A DNA stretch of 64,000 nucleotides, taken from NCBI GenBank assembly GCA_963678675.1, contig OY783198.1:3849001-3913000 (forward strand), read 5' to 3'. This stretch comes from Xiphydria camelus. Taxonomy: Eukaryota; Arthropoda; Insecta; Hymenoptera; Xiphydriidae. Every line of letters starts with the position of its first letter. The first letter of the stretch is position 1. A program made the position numbers and the translations under genes. Shown one piece after another: positions 1 to 13,574 of the stretch. The notes under the pieces were generated by a model that saw only the letters and a list, made by a program, of their open reading frames with translations, did not search any database and was not told where the DNA came from.

Positions 1-61
1 AACTCCGATTGCGAGTGTAATTGACTATTCCTCGATTAACGTGTCCTCTGTCCGTTTGAAG

Positions 62-910
62 CTTGCCCCTTGGAAAGCGAGTTCACGTGCAACGATGGAG
101 AGTGCATCTTGAAGGCTCGTTTCTGCGACGGGCTGCCGGACTGTGCCGACCGGTCGGACGAACCGCACGGCTGTCAGGGCCGATGCAACAAACACGAATT
201 TGCTTGTGGGTAAGTCGAACAATGGGAGAAATAATGGGAAGTAATACGAAATAATAACACAATTGAATATCATATCGAACGCTAATGGCTTGGCCGTGTT
301 CGTGAAAGCGAAGAGTGATACACTAAACGATGCTTTCGCGCCAGAGGCGAGCGAGTTTGAATTTCGAAAGTACGGTGAAAGAGATTATGTAGAAATTCGA
401 CAAATATCGCTGTACTTTTGTATTTACACGTATAATCATCCAAATAACTGACTCGAGCGAAAATGACACGTCTCTCGAAGCGGGGCATAGTCGTGTTTCA
501 GCACACTTTTCAGCGTAATTGGGTGTAGTAAATTTATCGCGGTCTATAAAACAAGCGCGGGATACTGCAATGAATTTCTCAATTACAGTTTACCACTTCA
601 GTAACGCCGACGCTCACGGCCATTGCAGTAGTACTCAGCAAATTGTCTATCATTACGGTTATACGCGCGCTGTGCATACGGTTTATAGCGCTTTCAAACG
701 AGAAATCGAAAGAAAGGGATAATAACACACTCGAGCTTTTCAATGCCACACTTCGCGTAAGAGGCGTCGACGTGCGTGTTTAACTCGAATTGCTTTCTCT
801 TTCAACGCATTAGAAACGGCCGATGCATCACTAAAGGAATGAAGTGCAACGGCGTTGACGACTGCGGCGACGGAACTGACGAGGTGCATTGCAGAGACCG
901 ATTTACTTAA
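62..910 (+). CDS. 3' end of an LDL-receptor class A repeat protein (two last exons, 5' outside window)
   Basis: Two exons, 62-209 and 814-910, join across a GT-AG intron (donor GG|GTAAGT at 210; acceptor CATTAG ending at 813) without breaking frame. Each encodes an LDL-receptor class A module of about 38 residues. The first has [10 protein letters not shown], then [21 protein letters not shown] and a final C. The second has [27 protein letters not shown] and C. Each has the six cysteines and the acidic calcium-cage motif ([16 protein letters not shown]) that define the family. The protein stops nine residues after the last SDE-like motif, with no transmembrane segment, so it ends extracellularly. 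LDLa repeats bind ligands in lipoprotein receptors, modular serine proteases and matrix proteins; which of these this is cannot be decided from the tail. It is convergent with Ars2. Confidence 0.8.
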
Positions 911-1931
911 ACTTTTTTTTGGCGGAGGAAAGAATCGGGGGACAACGCGATGGACTTGTATGATACAGTATTTTACATAGAGAAACGTGAATAATATATA
1001 ATGTATAGGTACCGATAGATATTATATATGTATATTACCGAAAAATACCTGAATTGCAAATAAATGCATATACGCGCGTGTATGCAGAGAAAATACATGG
1101 TCTCCAATTTTTTGCAACCACCTTTTTCTCTGATTATTCCGTTACAAACTTTTGCGGTAAACTTGATTACGATCTATTCGAAAGATGAGATGAGATTCCG
1201 ATCATAATAGAATGTCGTTGTAACATAGTAAAAAATCGAACTCGGCGGTCGGTGGATCGCCATTGATTTACAGTGATTCCTTTATTTCATTATGGATTAT
1301 AATCGTTCCTCCATTACGCTCGGGTGTAGCGTATAATCGTACAACATAATTATACTTTCTGCATATGTCACAATATAGATATATAATATAATTAGATTCC
1401 GGCAGCTCTCTCAAGAGTACGAGAATGCGCGCACTCGATGAATCGATGTTGCGATGACCTTGCGAACGCATATTATGCTTTAAATGTCATGATACGTCAG
1501 AAATGTTGAGATTACATCTTCCGTCTGTCATCCTCCGCTAGAAAGATACACACGGAAGACGAGTCGTACCTAATAGATGGGTCCACACTTTCGCGTTAAT
1601 TCATTTTTCACCGTGTTTCCTTAAAACTGGAAAGCATATAATATCGTAAAATTCCACTTTGCGCGATAGTCATGTCTCACTTTTTCTTCCGCGTCTATTT
1701 AACGTACAAACATTAGCTAATGCTATATACTATGAGTAAATTATCGATGATACGAGTACATATATACAAAGAGAGAATCGCGCACGCAGAGCGCAGCTCT
1801 GTCATTGACAGTTGCTGCTGAGAAATTCCATTTCATGTGTTCATATTCGATATAGCTTACAGGGCGAATAGTATATAAATACCTCCACGTCGGATAGGTC
1901 ATATTTCCTTAGGAATAAATGTAATTTGAAA
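911..1931. other. 3' flank between two convergent genes
   Basis: AT-rich DNA between the stop of the LDLa gene and the stop of Ars2. A candidate + strand poly(A) signal AATAAA lies at 1059-1064, about 150 bases after the LDLa stop. I see no coding exon, RNA gene or convincing repeat here; the 3' UTRs of both genes probably meet in this interval. Confidence 0.6.
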
Positions 1932-4900
1932 TTAGATAAACTCGTCTGGCTCTCGGGGTGCGTCGAGGTCACGATAGTGTATGACTGGTCGAAAGTCTCC
2001 GCCACCACCGCTGCAAATTGCGAACATTAGAACAATTAGATGTGAGGCGACGCTTCGCTCGTTGTTAAACAATTACATCAACTTCAAGCGTCGTAATTCC
2101 TCGTCGTGCAACACCGTATAGTCGATCGTACGGAGAATGAATCAGATTGCAAAGGCATTCGACGATTTCACAGAAATAGGTACCTAATTGAAATTAGAGG
2201 AAAAGATAAAGACATTTATACACTGGCTATAGCTCGTGCAAAACTGTGAAGCAATGAAATTCGCCAAGAGAATATCGTTACGGATTTAAACGTGCAAGCG
2301 ACATAGGACCAACCGGACAGAGGATGTCAGTGGAATGGGATAAAAAATAAAATGACGAACGGTTAACAACAAATACATTTATTTGTTCTTCACGGTAGCG
2401 TACCTCGTCCACCGTACAGCGTTAGCTGATCCAAATATTCTCTGTCGTAAAGGTTTCTAATGCAATGTAAAAAACGTAAACTCATTGGCGGAAAACGAAT
2501 GTATACTCCAACGAATGTGACGTTCCTTGAATTTATGACGAAACGATTGTTCGAGCCATCATACTGACCGATTGGATCCCACGGTATGTCAAGTAAAAGC
2601 GTAATAAATCCTAATTAAACGATCATATTACGTCGATAAAAATGCGTGCTAAATTTTGTTAACACTATAGGATTGAGGACTGCTATTGAGGAGCTGTTTT
2701 ATACTATGGCAGTTGCGGCAGAAATTCCGCGGTAGAGTTGGCCCTTCGCTTCAATTGCTGATCCTAGCGATCAAGGGCAAAGTCAACTGCGGTATCCCTG
2801 GTTCGGTATTGTGTTACTATGGGGGGAGGGGGATCTGATAGGCGAAATGGCAATAGATAATATCGACTTCTGGTTATCTTCTGCGCTGATACGATTCGGA
2901 CCCAAGTTCGCCGATAAAAATGTCCCATGCATCTTTCATTACTCTGATTCTGCCAGCGTACCCCCCGTTCGCGATCGCGAGAAAAACAGGGAAATTGATT
3001 AAAAATCAGAATATGTCCATGTCTAGCTGATCCAAATCGTTATAACTAATAATGGCCCTTGCCGTTGTGTCCGGAGCAGCCCTGGAAACATTATATCACT
3101 ACGTACACCACTTCTTGTAAATGTGTACCAGAAGTTGATTTAGAATATAGAGACGCAATCTCGACCGTCAATCGAGCGTGGCGAGGATACTTTTTGTTCT
3201 TTTCGGAAAGACGCATACTTTAGATCGAAACAAAAGCAACTACGCGCTCCAGAGAAATCCACGTGTAGCTGCGAGGTAGCAATGTGGTATATGTACAGAT
3301 TATGCGTGACGAAGATATGACGCGTACGTTAACATCTTTGAACATGCATGCATGCAAATGTGTGCGATGACGACTTACCGTCCTCTGTTGAAACCACCGC
3401 GGCTTGGCCGGGGCATACCGAATCCGGAACCTCCGAAACCACCACCACCACCACCACCTCCGCCGCCGCCACCTCCTCCGCCGCCATAGCCCGATCCGTA
3501 GCCGCCACGGCCTCCGTAGCCACCACCGCCGTATGCTCCAAACCTGCTGGGAAATGAGCCAATGGTACGTTTTCATTATGTTATGGCGTCATGACTGATA
3601 TCAAACATTCGTTGTCCGGGTGGAACCTGAACTAAGGGTGACTCGAATGAGAGAAAGGGTTCATAACCGTCGACTTACCCGCCAACGCCGTACGGAGGAA
3701 AGCCTTCTCGAGGTCCGTCTCTGGGCGGTGCTTTATTCCCCGGGTGTTCGGGTAGTTGCGGTCTCTTCGGATCCTTGAGATAGTTGTTGAAGTACTCGGC
3801 TTCCGCTTTGACCTCGGCAACCTTCTCGGCGTGCTTATTGAAGATGTGCTTGCGAATGAAGTCGGGTCCCTTGAACTTTTTCCCGCTGAGCGGGCACAGC
3901 CACTTGTCCTTCGACAGTTCCTGGGTATTGGCTTGTACGAATTTCTCGACCTCGCTATGTATTACTTCGTTAAGGAAATTTGCTGGGAATATTATCCATT
4001 CGGACGGGAAATGTAACGAGACGCGTTTCAGATGGCAGGTTGAATACATTGTTACAAAAAGGATACGCTTCGGCATTTTTTGTTCCCAATTTGTCGAATT
4101 CCTCGGATGACAACGTGGCGATGGGGGCGAGGAAGGCAGCCATTTTGCTCTCAAAATTGCGACAATATTCGGAAAGCTCGGTGCTGGAAACCTTGGCGGT
4201 CGGAGGCGATCCTCTCACATGCATTATACCACATCTATTGGGCATTTCGTCCTCGTTCGGATACTCGCAGTGGTTGTAGTAGTCCACCGAGTGCACTATG
4301 CGCAGATACAAGACTAACCTATCCAATACCTGCAAATCGACGATACATTCACGACAATAACCACATGATACATTAATTTCCATCGACGGAAATCATTTGC
4401 ATCGTCGAATGAATGCAGTACCTTGATGAGGGCGGGATCTCTCTCCAACGGACCATCGCCATCGCCGCCAAGCTGGCCTTCTTCATGATCGCCTGACATG
4501 CCGAGCAGCTCTTCTTCTTCCGCTGAAGCTTCCTCTATCAGGTAATCGGTAATGTTCTTCAATACTGGATTCTTGGATGACAATCCAAAAGCCTGGGACG
4601 AAAAGAAAGGCGTAATTATTACTAATCCATTACGAAACTCTTCGAAAACATCGATAAGTCGTAACGTACCGCTTGTTCGGCTTCATTTGCACTTTGTGCG
4701 GTTTTGTTCTCTTTGTTCTCTTCACCCTCCTTCTTCGCGTCGTTGCTCTTCCTCTCGTCGCTCCACAGATTCCACCTGTTGTCCAAGTTGTGGACGATCT
4801 TTGCGCTCAGCTTAATGTCGTGTCTGACGATTTGCTTGTGCGATGTCAACCCGTTGATCGTTCGTATGCGACGCGAGAGATCTCTGTTCACTATAGCTCC

Positions 4901-7900
4901 TAGTTCGCAGTCGCGTAACTGTACGTAATGGTGAGAGAAACCTTAGTATCAACGCGAAATTGATAAACCCCCGTAGGAAATGTGATCGTGATTGCTTACC
5001 CGAATGTTATTCAGACTCCAACAAATCTCCTTGATGTTCACCTGTCGCTCAAAGGACACCCAGCCCCGTCGGAACCAACGACGCTCGGGTTGCGGATCGG
5101 CGATCGCGACGCGCAGGAAACCGGGGAAACGTTTGCACATCTGTTTCCGAAGCCGATGATTGTATGAAGTGACTCGAGCTGCCGAGACGCTACGCCCGAG
5201 AAGAATGATTGGTATCTTACCGCTTCCACTTCGGCCTTGGTGATGGTCGGCGCCAAGTTCCTGAGGAAGATGCTGCTGGTTTTGTGCAATGCTCTCGGTT
5301 CTTTTTCTTTATCCTCGCTGGCCAAATCGATCACTGCTTCCGGTTCGACGGTTTCTTTCTTGACTTCTACATTCTCCGCGGTTTTACTCTTGTCTTCTGT
5401 CTCTTCCTCTTCCTCTCCATCTTCCTTGGCTTCCTTATCCGGAGCGGTCTCCTCTTTCGTAACTTTTTCTTCGGCAGCTGTGATGCGCGGGAAACACGAG
5501 TTCATCATCGAATCAAGTCGACTTTTGCGGTAAGGTGTCGGTGATTCCCCGAAAAATCTTAGTTCTCGTATATCACTTACGAATATCGGCCTTTGGAGTG
5601 TCAGGTTTGTTGCTGTCGCTGTCTGACGAGCTACTACTGCTGCTACTGCTACTACTGCTATTACTATCCGTGCGTTTACGTTTCTTGAGATTGACATCCA
5701 CCTTGTCTGCAACAACAAAGCCGAATAACTCGTCACCACATGCTCTGAATAACGCGATCCATTGCTAAATCATCTTCAGATCTTTTCTCACCCTTTTCCT
5801 CAGTCGCGGTTTTTTCCTCTTCGGGTTCCTTTGTCTCTTCTTCTTCGTCATCTTCTTGATTTTCTTCCGTCTTCTCTGCACCAGTCTCCTTCTCTTCGTC
5901 CTTTTCGGGCTCCTTCATTTCGACGTCGCCGTTCTGCTCTTCCTTGCTCTCCTTCTCGTCTTTCCCCGATTCTTCATTGACTTGACTTTGTTCGCTGTGC
6001 AACGGAGATGATCGCAATCTTTTTTCAAACAAGACGGTTCTGTTAAGCCTTACCTCGTATCGGGTTTCTTCTCTTCCTCTACTTTGATTTTTTGATCCTT
6101 CGCTTCCTCTTTCTCTTTCGGCGCGGGCGTTGTTTCCTTCGGCGTCGGAGGATTGGGTGGCTTGGAATTGAGGATTTTTAAATCCTCCTCCGTACCACCT
6201 TCTAATTTAATTACGACCGCGTCCAAAAGATGTAACAAGCCATCGGCTTGATCGGCGTCGACGGTCACTTTATCTATTTCACCCAGTTTCAACATCTCTA
6301 TGAAAACCTCCATGCGTTTCTGAGAGGGGAAAAGTAAACATTTCTCAAGTTGGGACTGTCATCTCAACTATTCCTACAAATAAATATCGACAAAAAGTAT
6401 CGGTGGCGGGCGTACCTTGAGGGCTGAAACTTGTTCCTCCTTTCGTTTCACTGATTCCTCTGGATGATACTTTATTTTGAACCTGATATCCCATGACAAA
6501 AGATAAGAGTTAGCCACAAGTTGTAATTTATACCTAGTTTTCATTCACGGTGGAACTTATGTGTTCGTATAGAAAGTCAATTGAAGCGAAAAAAATTCTC
6601 AGTTTCGTGAAAAATATAAGAGGTTTGCTTGAGCTTTGCACGGTTTGCTCTTACGGTATTACGCGTGCAAAGAATATATTTTCGAATCAAGCACTTGCGG
6701 CAAAAACCGCGGCTCTTTCTACATCATAAATATGAATTAATTGAAGAAAGATGTACTTGATAAATTTGGGGGAATTTTTAGAAACGAATATTCAACAAGA
6801 TAAGCTTTCATTCCGATAGTCGGCAAAACGCGTGACATTTGTAATTAAATCGTGCTGGAAATTCTTTGTTTTTTTATGAAAGAAAAAAGGTACTGCACTC
6901 ACAGCGCTGGCGGTGCTCCGATGGCAAGGTGGGATACAAGGAAAATAATGTGTAAAAGATACAGAATATATTTTAAAAGGAAAAGTCGAAGGATCGTAAG
7001 GGCTTTACAACGCCAATTACCTGACCTTATTTTCTCAAAGTAAATTTATAGAACCATCCCACCCTATCCACGGAGCAATAACACGATAGCGCGTGTTAAA
7101 AGTACTACTTTTACATCGTATCACTTATGAATAGTATTATGCGTGTGACAGAAGTGACAACGTGGTCAGTTACGGAATGGAGCCTCACCTGTAGTCTCAT
7201 ACTTTTGCTCGCATTCAGTTTTCTCGACGATTTTCTGAGCTCTAGCCTAACGAGATTGTACGATCTCAAGATCTAAGAGTGCTTGCGGGTTTAGAACGCG
7301 GCCTACGCGAGCGTGTTTGGGCTTTGCGCGCCCAGCTCGCCTCTCAAATTATCTAGCTAACAGACATCTCGAGTCTTCGGCGATGCGCGATACGCGAAAT
7401 TCATAAAAAATCGAGCGAAAAAATAAACGGACGAGACGACCTGTGCCCAAGGCATAGGGCGATGGCTGCAGTGTGCTGTAGGGATAGACAGATCTGGTCA
7501 CATTGTTAGAAGTTAGCTAGAGACGTGCTCTCACAATTCATTAAAACTATTTTTTTTTTTCGGAAAATCTCGACCCATCCCACCCAGCGTTTACATCTTT
7601 ACTATCGATAAGTGAGAGCTCGATCGAGTCCCCAGCCATTGTAGGGACGTATCGCTACAACCGTCATGCACGATCGAACGTTCGATGGAGAGAACACGTT
7701 TAAAATTTGAGTTCAACAATAGTCCCAAAACACATGTAATGAAGTATATATCCCTGATATACAGGGTGTTCATTTTAAAACTTACCACCCACGTTATCTG
7801 CGTAAAGAGACATATTTCTGAAAATCGCCGAGACACGTCAACAAAATTATTGAGGGGGAACATTTTTTATAAAAATTCGACGCCCCCCCCCCCCTCAACC

Positions 7901-9727
7901 ACCTGACTCCGAGGGCGGTAACCCCAATATTCTTAAATGGAACAGGGGGTCGAGTGATACCTCATTTTAACGTCAAATTTGAAAAGTAGGACGTCAAAAT
8001 GTACACAATTAAAAGCCCTTTAAAATGAGGTATCACTCGACCCCTTGTTCCATTTAAGAATATTGGGGTTACCGCCCCCGGAGTCAGGTGGTTGAGGGGG
8101 GGGGGGGCGTCGAATTTTTATAAAAAATGTTCCCCCTCAATAATTTTGTTGACGTGTCTCGGCGATTTTCAGAAATATGTCTCTTTACGCAGATAACGTG
8201 GGTGGTAAGTTTTAAAATGAACACCCTGTATAATGGAGACAAATCACAGAGAAAACCCACGCGTTACAAGTCGAACAGAGGAGGCGTAACTCACCATTCC
8301 TCGTCCTTGTGGGCTACGAAGAACTCGTTCAGCTGTTGCCTCCTGAACTCCAGTTTGTACTCGTTATACCGCTTGATAGCTTCCTCGTCGGTAATCGTGT
8401 CTTCTTGCGTCCCGAGGAAGGCTTTGAAAGTCATCATCGGCGGCTGGGTTTCGACGTTGGAATTACTGAAGTTTCCCGCCACTTCTCGACTGTGCATAAT
8501 ACGAACAAGCTCCGCGGTTAAAGAATTCCTCGCTCGACGGTTTTGCCGGGAAATTTCCGGCGAACTCGCGCGATAAAATTTTCCGCCATAACGAGGTGCT
8601 TAAGGTAACCCGCAGTCACAGAGAGCCGCGATACGTATATCTGCAATCGTCTCTTATCAGAGTGCTCGTATACCTCAATCTAGCTAGCAATCTTGGTGTG
8701 AGACGGCTTCGCTTTTGCATCGTGATAACGAGGTCTTGTTCTCTATTCTCGCGAAAGGAACTCCCGATATCAGTGTATCATTGTCAGCAAATCTCAAGAA
8801 AGGGAAAGAAGCTGCACTGGAAGAAGGAAAATAAACAGACCTGCTGTTGTTACTGTGATTGCCATAGTGATGGTTGCCATGGTGAGGAGGCGGATAGTGA
8901 TCTGGACCCCATGAGCTTCCGCCGCCGTAGTAATCGTGACCGTACCGTGGTCTGTCGTCCCAATCCGCGCGCATTCTTTTCATGGGGGGTGCCATTTCCT
9001 GGGACCGCGCGGGACTGTATCGCTCGCGACCACCGCCGCCGCCGCCGCGATACTCGCGATATTCCGGACGCGCGCGAGGACGACTAGACCATTCCCTGTA
9101 ATAATCACCGTGGTTACAGGCGTAGGAAGGCTGATGAGAATAAAGGTTTTGAAATTGGAGCACGCGTCCACGTGTACGTTCTATTTTAAATTACAGTGAT
9201 GGCGTTATTCTGTACGTAATTGTAAGCACTTTAAGGGGCTGCGTTCCGTAAAGCTACACGGTTTCCTCATATGACTATAGAATGTGGAATTTTTTAGAGC
9301 TTACGGTTTTTATACAGAATAGCGCCATAAATTAGTACAGCGAACAACACGCTCAGATGGTTCGTTACCTCATAATAGGAAGCATTCCCCTGATATCAGG
9401 GCGGGGAGGGATAGTATGAGGAGAATGTGCAGGAGAGGGTGGTTTGAAGACTTCTTTATTACAAGATCTGGAAATTTTATCAGCCAATCGATATCCAGTA
9501 GATCAAACGCAACAACTCGATGAACATTTAATTTGCTTTCCCCTTGACAATAATTATCAAATCAAGTAATATATATACCTATCGACCCAATCATCCCGAC
9601 GACGGTCATCCCGGCGCCCTTCCCTGGAGTACGACTCTGTTCTCTCTCCTCGGAATTTATCCCGCCGCTTTCTGTCGTACTCGTCGTCGGAGTCTCCCAT
9701 TCCTTCAGATAGGGTATCTTTCGGACT
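1932..9727 (-). CDS. Ars2: Ars2 / serrate RNA effector molecule homolog, complete, 15 coding exons
   Basis: Nuclear zinc-finger protein that links the cap-binding complex to microRNA/siRNA processing, snRNA and histone mRNA 3'-end formation and RNA decay. Coding exons, 5' to 3' on the minus strand: 9579-9700, 8841-9095, 8295-8465, 6416-6482, 6054-6319, 5792-5994, 5581-5706, 5221-5477, 5000-5140, 4670-4918, 4422-4592, 4067-4329, 3679-3954, 3379-3543, 1932-2010. They sum to 2811 nt, giving 936 aa, with all phases matching; family members are about 900 aa. ATG at 9700 opens [20 protein letters not shown]. The N-terminal SERRATE/DUF3546 block ([34 protein letters not shown]) lies near residues 130-290, then acidic low complexity. 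An RRM-like core ([33 protein letters not shown]) is near 470-620, a zinc finger ([23 protein letters not shown]) near 780-805, and a Gly-rich tail ends in the conserved YRDLDAP. Acceptor AG at 9729-9728 starts the exon holding the ATG. Confidence 0.96.
7760..8230. mobile_element. TA-flanked near-perfect hairpin transposon in an Ars2 intron
   Basis: The element runs from CAGGGTGTTC at 7762 to its inverse GAACACCCTG ending at 8228, flanked by TA on each side (7760-7761 and 8229-8230). The arms are about 212 bases each and I count only about two mismatches; the unpaired middle is roughly 45 bases. A run of C at about 7886 is mirrored by a run of G at about 8097. It carries no transposase. Short ends plus a TA duplication fit a non-autonomous Tc1/mariner-type insertion (family inferred). 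The low arm divergence implies a recent insertion or gene conversion. Confidence 0.85.
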
Positions 9728-10450
9728 CTGAAAATAAAGCAGGCCAACAGTCAGGCGTGTCTCGATGACCCACTAAACTAAGCACGTACACTCTCTTCGG
9801 TACGCAGTCGCTGCTTAAACGTTATAATCGAGAGAAATCTACGTGATTTGAACTTTCGTGGTTTCTTTTTATCAGTACGTGTGACTGGAAACGCGGCTAA
9901 TCCCCAACTGCCGCTATATTCTACGAAACACGCGCACCGACACTTAACCCAAAAGCCTGCGCGTAAAGAAAAATACACTTTCGGAGCTTAAAATACGCTT
10001 AGATCGAATAGAAATGTTGTCTGTAGAAGCGTGACACCAAGGTCCAGCGTGTTAAAGCAGAGGCGGTGTATTTATACGTTAAAAAATCAGGGCAATATCG
10101 TTCCGAACGTCATGCGTTCCGACATTCGTTGAACATTCGAATGAGCTCTCGGCTTAATAATAACCGCGACGGTTTACAAGAATGTAGAGATATGAAGAGG
10201 AAAGTTTTCCACGTGATTGGTGAGATTATAAGATTCAATAAATACCTGTGTTTTACAGTTATATATTCCGCACAAAATTTACCGTATCACCCGCGCACTC
10301 GAGAACGTACTGTCTGCCATGGAGGCGGTCACCTCCCTGTGATACGACGCGCATCAAATTATGAGGCGCTCCGTTTATTCCGACATCGCTTCAAAATGGC
10401 GGCACACGCGCGAATTTAGCGCCGGATTCAAATTGTAGCGCGCGCGCACG
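9728..10450 (-). promoter_or_regulatory. Ars2 5' UTR intron and probable promoter
   Basis: The ATG exon of Ars2 begins at an acceptor at 9728-9729, so at least one non-coding first exon lies further upstream. The GC- and CpG-rich patch around 10300-10450 is the most likely promoter or first exon, as is typical of a TATA-less housekeeping gene. I could not fix the donor site, so the position is an estimate. Confidence 0.4.
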
Positions 10451-12556
10451 TAGTACTCTCTTTTCGCGTCTTTATTTTTTTCATTTTAAACCGAAGTTTA
10501 CTTTTTAATATGAGTATTGTATTTTCAGTGTTTTGGAGTTTTCTCGCATTGCACTGCATACAATCGTATTGCGTAAATATTGTATTGTAATTTAGCGGCC
10601 GATTCTAGGATTTTAGCATGCCGTTAAAAATAATGTCATTCTCTTCTCTTCTAAAACATTCAATTAATGAAACAGCGAATCGATTCTGTTTAATCGTGTA
10701 AATTAAATTTACCGCAACCACACAATTTCAACGAAGCGCCTGAACGCGGCAAACATCTCTGCACGCACGTGACTTACACGCGTTGAAATCTCCAAACCCC
10801 GGTACCGGATGCCGGGGAACCTTTATCTCGTGGGTTAACGCGCCGCAAAAACGATCTCGCCCATCTTTCCTCGCGTTCCTGCAAGCTCATCGATTTTTTG
10901 TTCGTCCTGGAAAATCTAGATTAATGATGATAAATCTACTTCGGACGATTCGCACGGGTAACGGGTCACGTGCCGGCTGAAAGGTCGACGACCTTAAGAA
11001 TACTTGGAAATACAGTACAAAATAGAGACGAGCCGTCATTAACCAAAAGAAGTGGACCACTTTGGAAGGCCTTCTAAAACTCCGTGCGATTGAAATTATC
11101 ACAAGAGCGTAAGCCTCTACAGGTAAATTCAAATCGTCGACACGTATAGCGAAATCATAAAATTACGAGTTCGACTTTCAATTTTCGAAATAATCGCAAT
11201 CGACTACACTATCATTAATATGCAAAAGGCCCGATAAATCATCGATTCTTCTTCAATCAGATTTCGAGAAATCGTATTCCCGCGATCGCCAAAAACATAT
11301 TTATAACCCGCAAACTCGTCCCTATTTCGTCATCGCGATTACCTTCGATTTGTATTCCTCGCCTCTCGCGTTCCGCGAGTTCCCCGAAACACAGCCAATG
11401 ACGATATCGCGCGCGGCGCTCGCCTCGTCCTTCCGTTTCTGAGCGCTGCCGAATTATCGACAAAAATTGAGGAACGTCAATTGGCACAAATATTAGAAGC
11501 GTGATTCACGAGGCCGGCTCATTACGCTCGCGCGCGAGTACCTATTTCGCATGTTTGTATACACACGATGCACTCCCCCTCGCCGCTTCGGAACGTCTTG
11601 GTACCCACAAAGAGAGAGAGAGAGAGAGACTTGGTACCGCCTCTTTACCGAAACCCGTCTAAGCGTACGCGCGCCACGGCGCTACTGTAAACATTACGTA
11701 ATCGTCATGAAACTGAGAAAAAATTCATCAGCCGAATCGCCGTGAAATTTCGTGGAAGACCGCGGGAGAGAGAGAGAGAGAGAGAGAGGCCCCCCGCGGG
11801 CAGAGAGTGCCCAATCGTTATTTCTTACAAGCGCCACGGGAATAACAGAACGCGGCCTCATTGTCAGACGTCCACCTTGAGACGGAGATTCATTTTTATT
11901 TTGATTTATCTAACTTCCATTGTTACGTTTCTCCTCGCAACGAGGCCTTCGCGCGCTCCTATATACGAGGTCTCTCGCTCCCGCGAAACGCCGCGTCTAT
12001 CGCCGCAACGCAGCATCGCTCTTCGTACGTTTAAACGTTTTTCAAATCCCGCCTCGCGTTACCTCGAATCGGGTTACGGCAACAATTAATCGAATACGAT
12101 TCTCTGAATTACCACGAAGGCTCGTATAACAATATTGCAGCCGGCCGACGACTGGAATAAATTAGACGCGATACACGGATAACCGTCATCAGGCGCGATT
12201 CGAACGCACCGAGAGTTGTGTGCACGCGGTGCGATGTCGTCGTGTGAGCGATTTACGCGAGCGATAAGCCGTCCAGATAAAATCGACTACACAATGCTCG
12301 TTTCCCTGGACGCGCCCGCGCGTTCGAAGGGTATCCACAGCGGCGGGAAAAAGGAGATCAGGGCTGGTCGGAAGTCGTGTCACGTGGCGGAAGATCTTTC
12401 GCTCCCTCGGTGAATTCATTTCCACCCCGTTCTTCGTCGTCGAATCGCATATCCGCGATCTGCGGTGGATCGTTCTCGCCCTCGAGAGTCGACCGGGTCG
12501 AGCTCGATCGCGAGACGAGTCTGCTGCGACTAAAAAAAAATATGAATTTATATTAG

Positions 12557-12771
12557 GATAAAAGTGGGATGGACGCCGTGGTGGGAGAGCAAGTTCAAAA
12601 TCGATTATCTCGAAATCGATTGCAGATATCGAAGAGAAGTTTGGATAAAAAGTGTTTATCTAGATTTCGACTGTAAAAAACTTGCTAGACATTTTTCACA
12701 TATCTCCACTGCGTTTCGAGATAATCGAGTTCAAAGTGAAACGGAGACTGGGATATCTGTCCCACTTTTAC
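12557..12771. repeat. Inverted-repeat (MITE-like) element
   Basis: The left end ATAAAAGTGGGAT is mirrored by TCCCACTTTTAC at the right end. Inside, GTTCAAAATCGATTATCTCG pairs imperfectly with CGAGATAATCGAGTTC. The whole 215-base block therefore folds on itself, as expected of a non-autonomous DNA transposon relic. Confidence 0.6.
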
Positions 12772-13574
12772 GCTACACGAGGCGCACAAAGGTCGCGAAT
12801 CGACCTCAACGGCGAATAAAGAACTCGGTCGTACGTTGTCCTGGATCTTTCGCGCGCGGGAAGCTGCGATGTTCACGCGAGAGAGATACGCGTATACTCG
12901 CGTTATCCTCGCAGGTCCCTCGTGACTCTTGCATCGAAGGACCTTTGCTCTTCCAGCGTAAGGACGACGGCTCCTGCGGGGGACAAACGGACTACCCGTC
13001 GCGCGACCAACGACAACGGCTTCTCGGAAGCGATATGGCAAGCGATTTCGAAATAGCAGGCCAATGCCGAGTGTATCAATTGCAGCTGAGGGGGATTCCC
13101 CTTCGCGTCCACGGAATTCTTAATTGGTACGTGTGTCGTTTTTTTCAGCCTCGTCAAAATTTGACGATATACGAATCGCTCGATACGCGGCTCAATCGAG
13201 CGGCGATTATTTATATTAGGGCCTCTCTCCTCGTGAATTGAGGAAGGTCGTAGGGATACGCACCGCTTGTTTACCGATCGTATCGTTCGATAGGGATCTC
13301 TCGCCTTCGTCGTCAGAATGATGACTCGCGGCGAGTCATTAGTATTCCGATCGAATCGGGTTACACGATGCGAGAACTCTCTCTCTCTCTCTCTCTCTCG
13401 TACGCACGCATATGTATGTATATCGGCTTCACTTATCGATCCACTCGGCTCGTCAATAAAAAAGGCAACTTACCCGAGACGCTTGAACTTTTTTACCCGC
13501 GCGGTACCGAGCGCACTGACCTTTAATGACGCAGGGACTCGTACCCCGTCGAGGAAGCCCGGACAACGCAAGCT

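Noticed and set aside
2811..3002. 63-codon plus-strand frame inside the last Ars2 intron
   Set aside because: Short, no conserved features, and located in an intron of the opposite-strand gene.
12564..13241. 225-codon plus-strand frame
   Set aside because: It overlaps an inverted-repeat element and has no signal peptide, domain or splice support.
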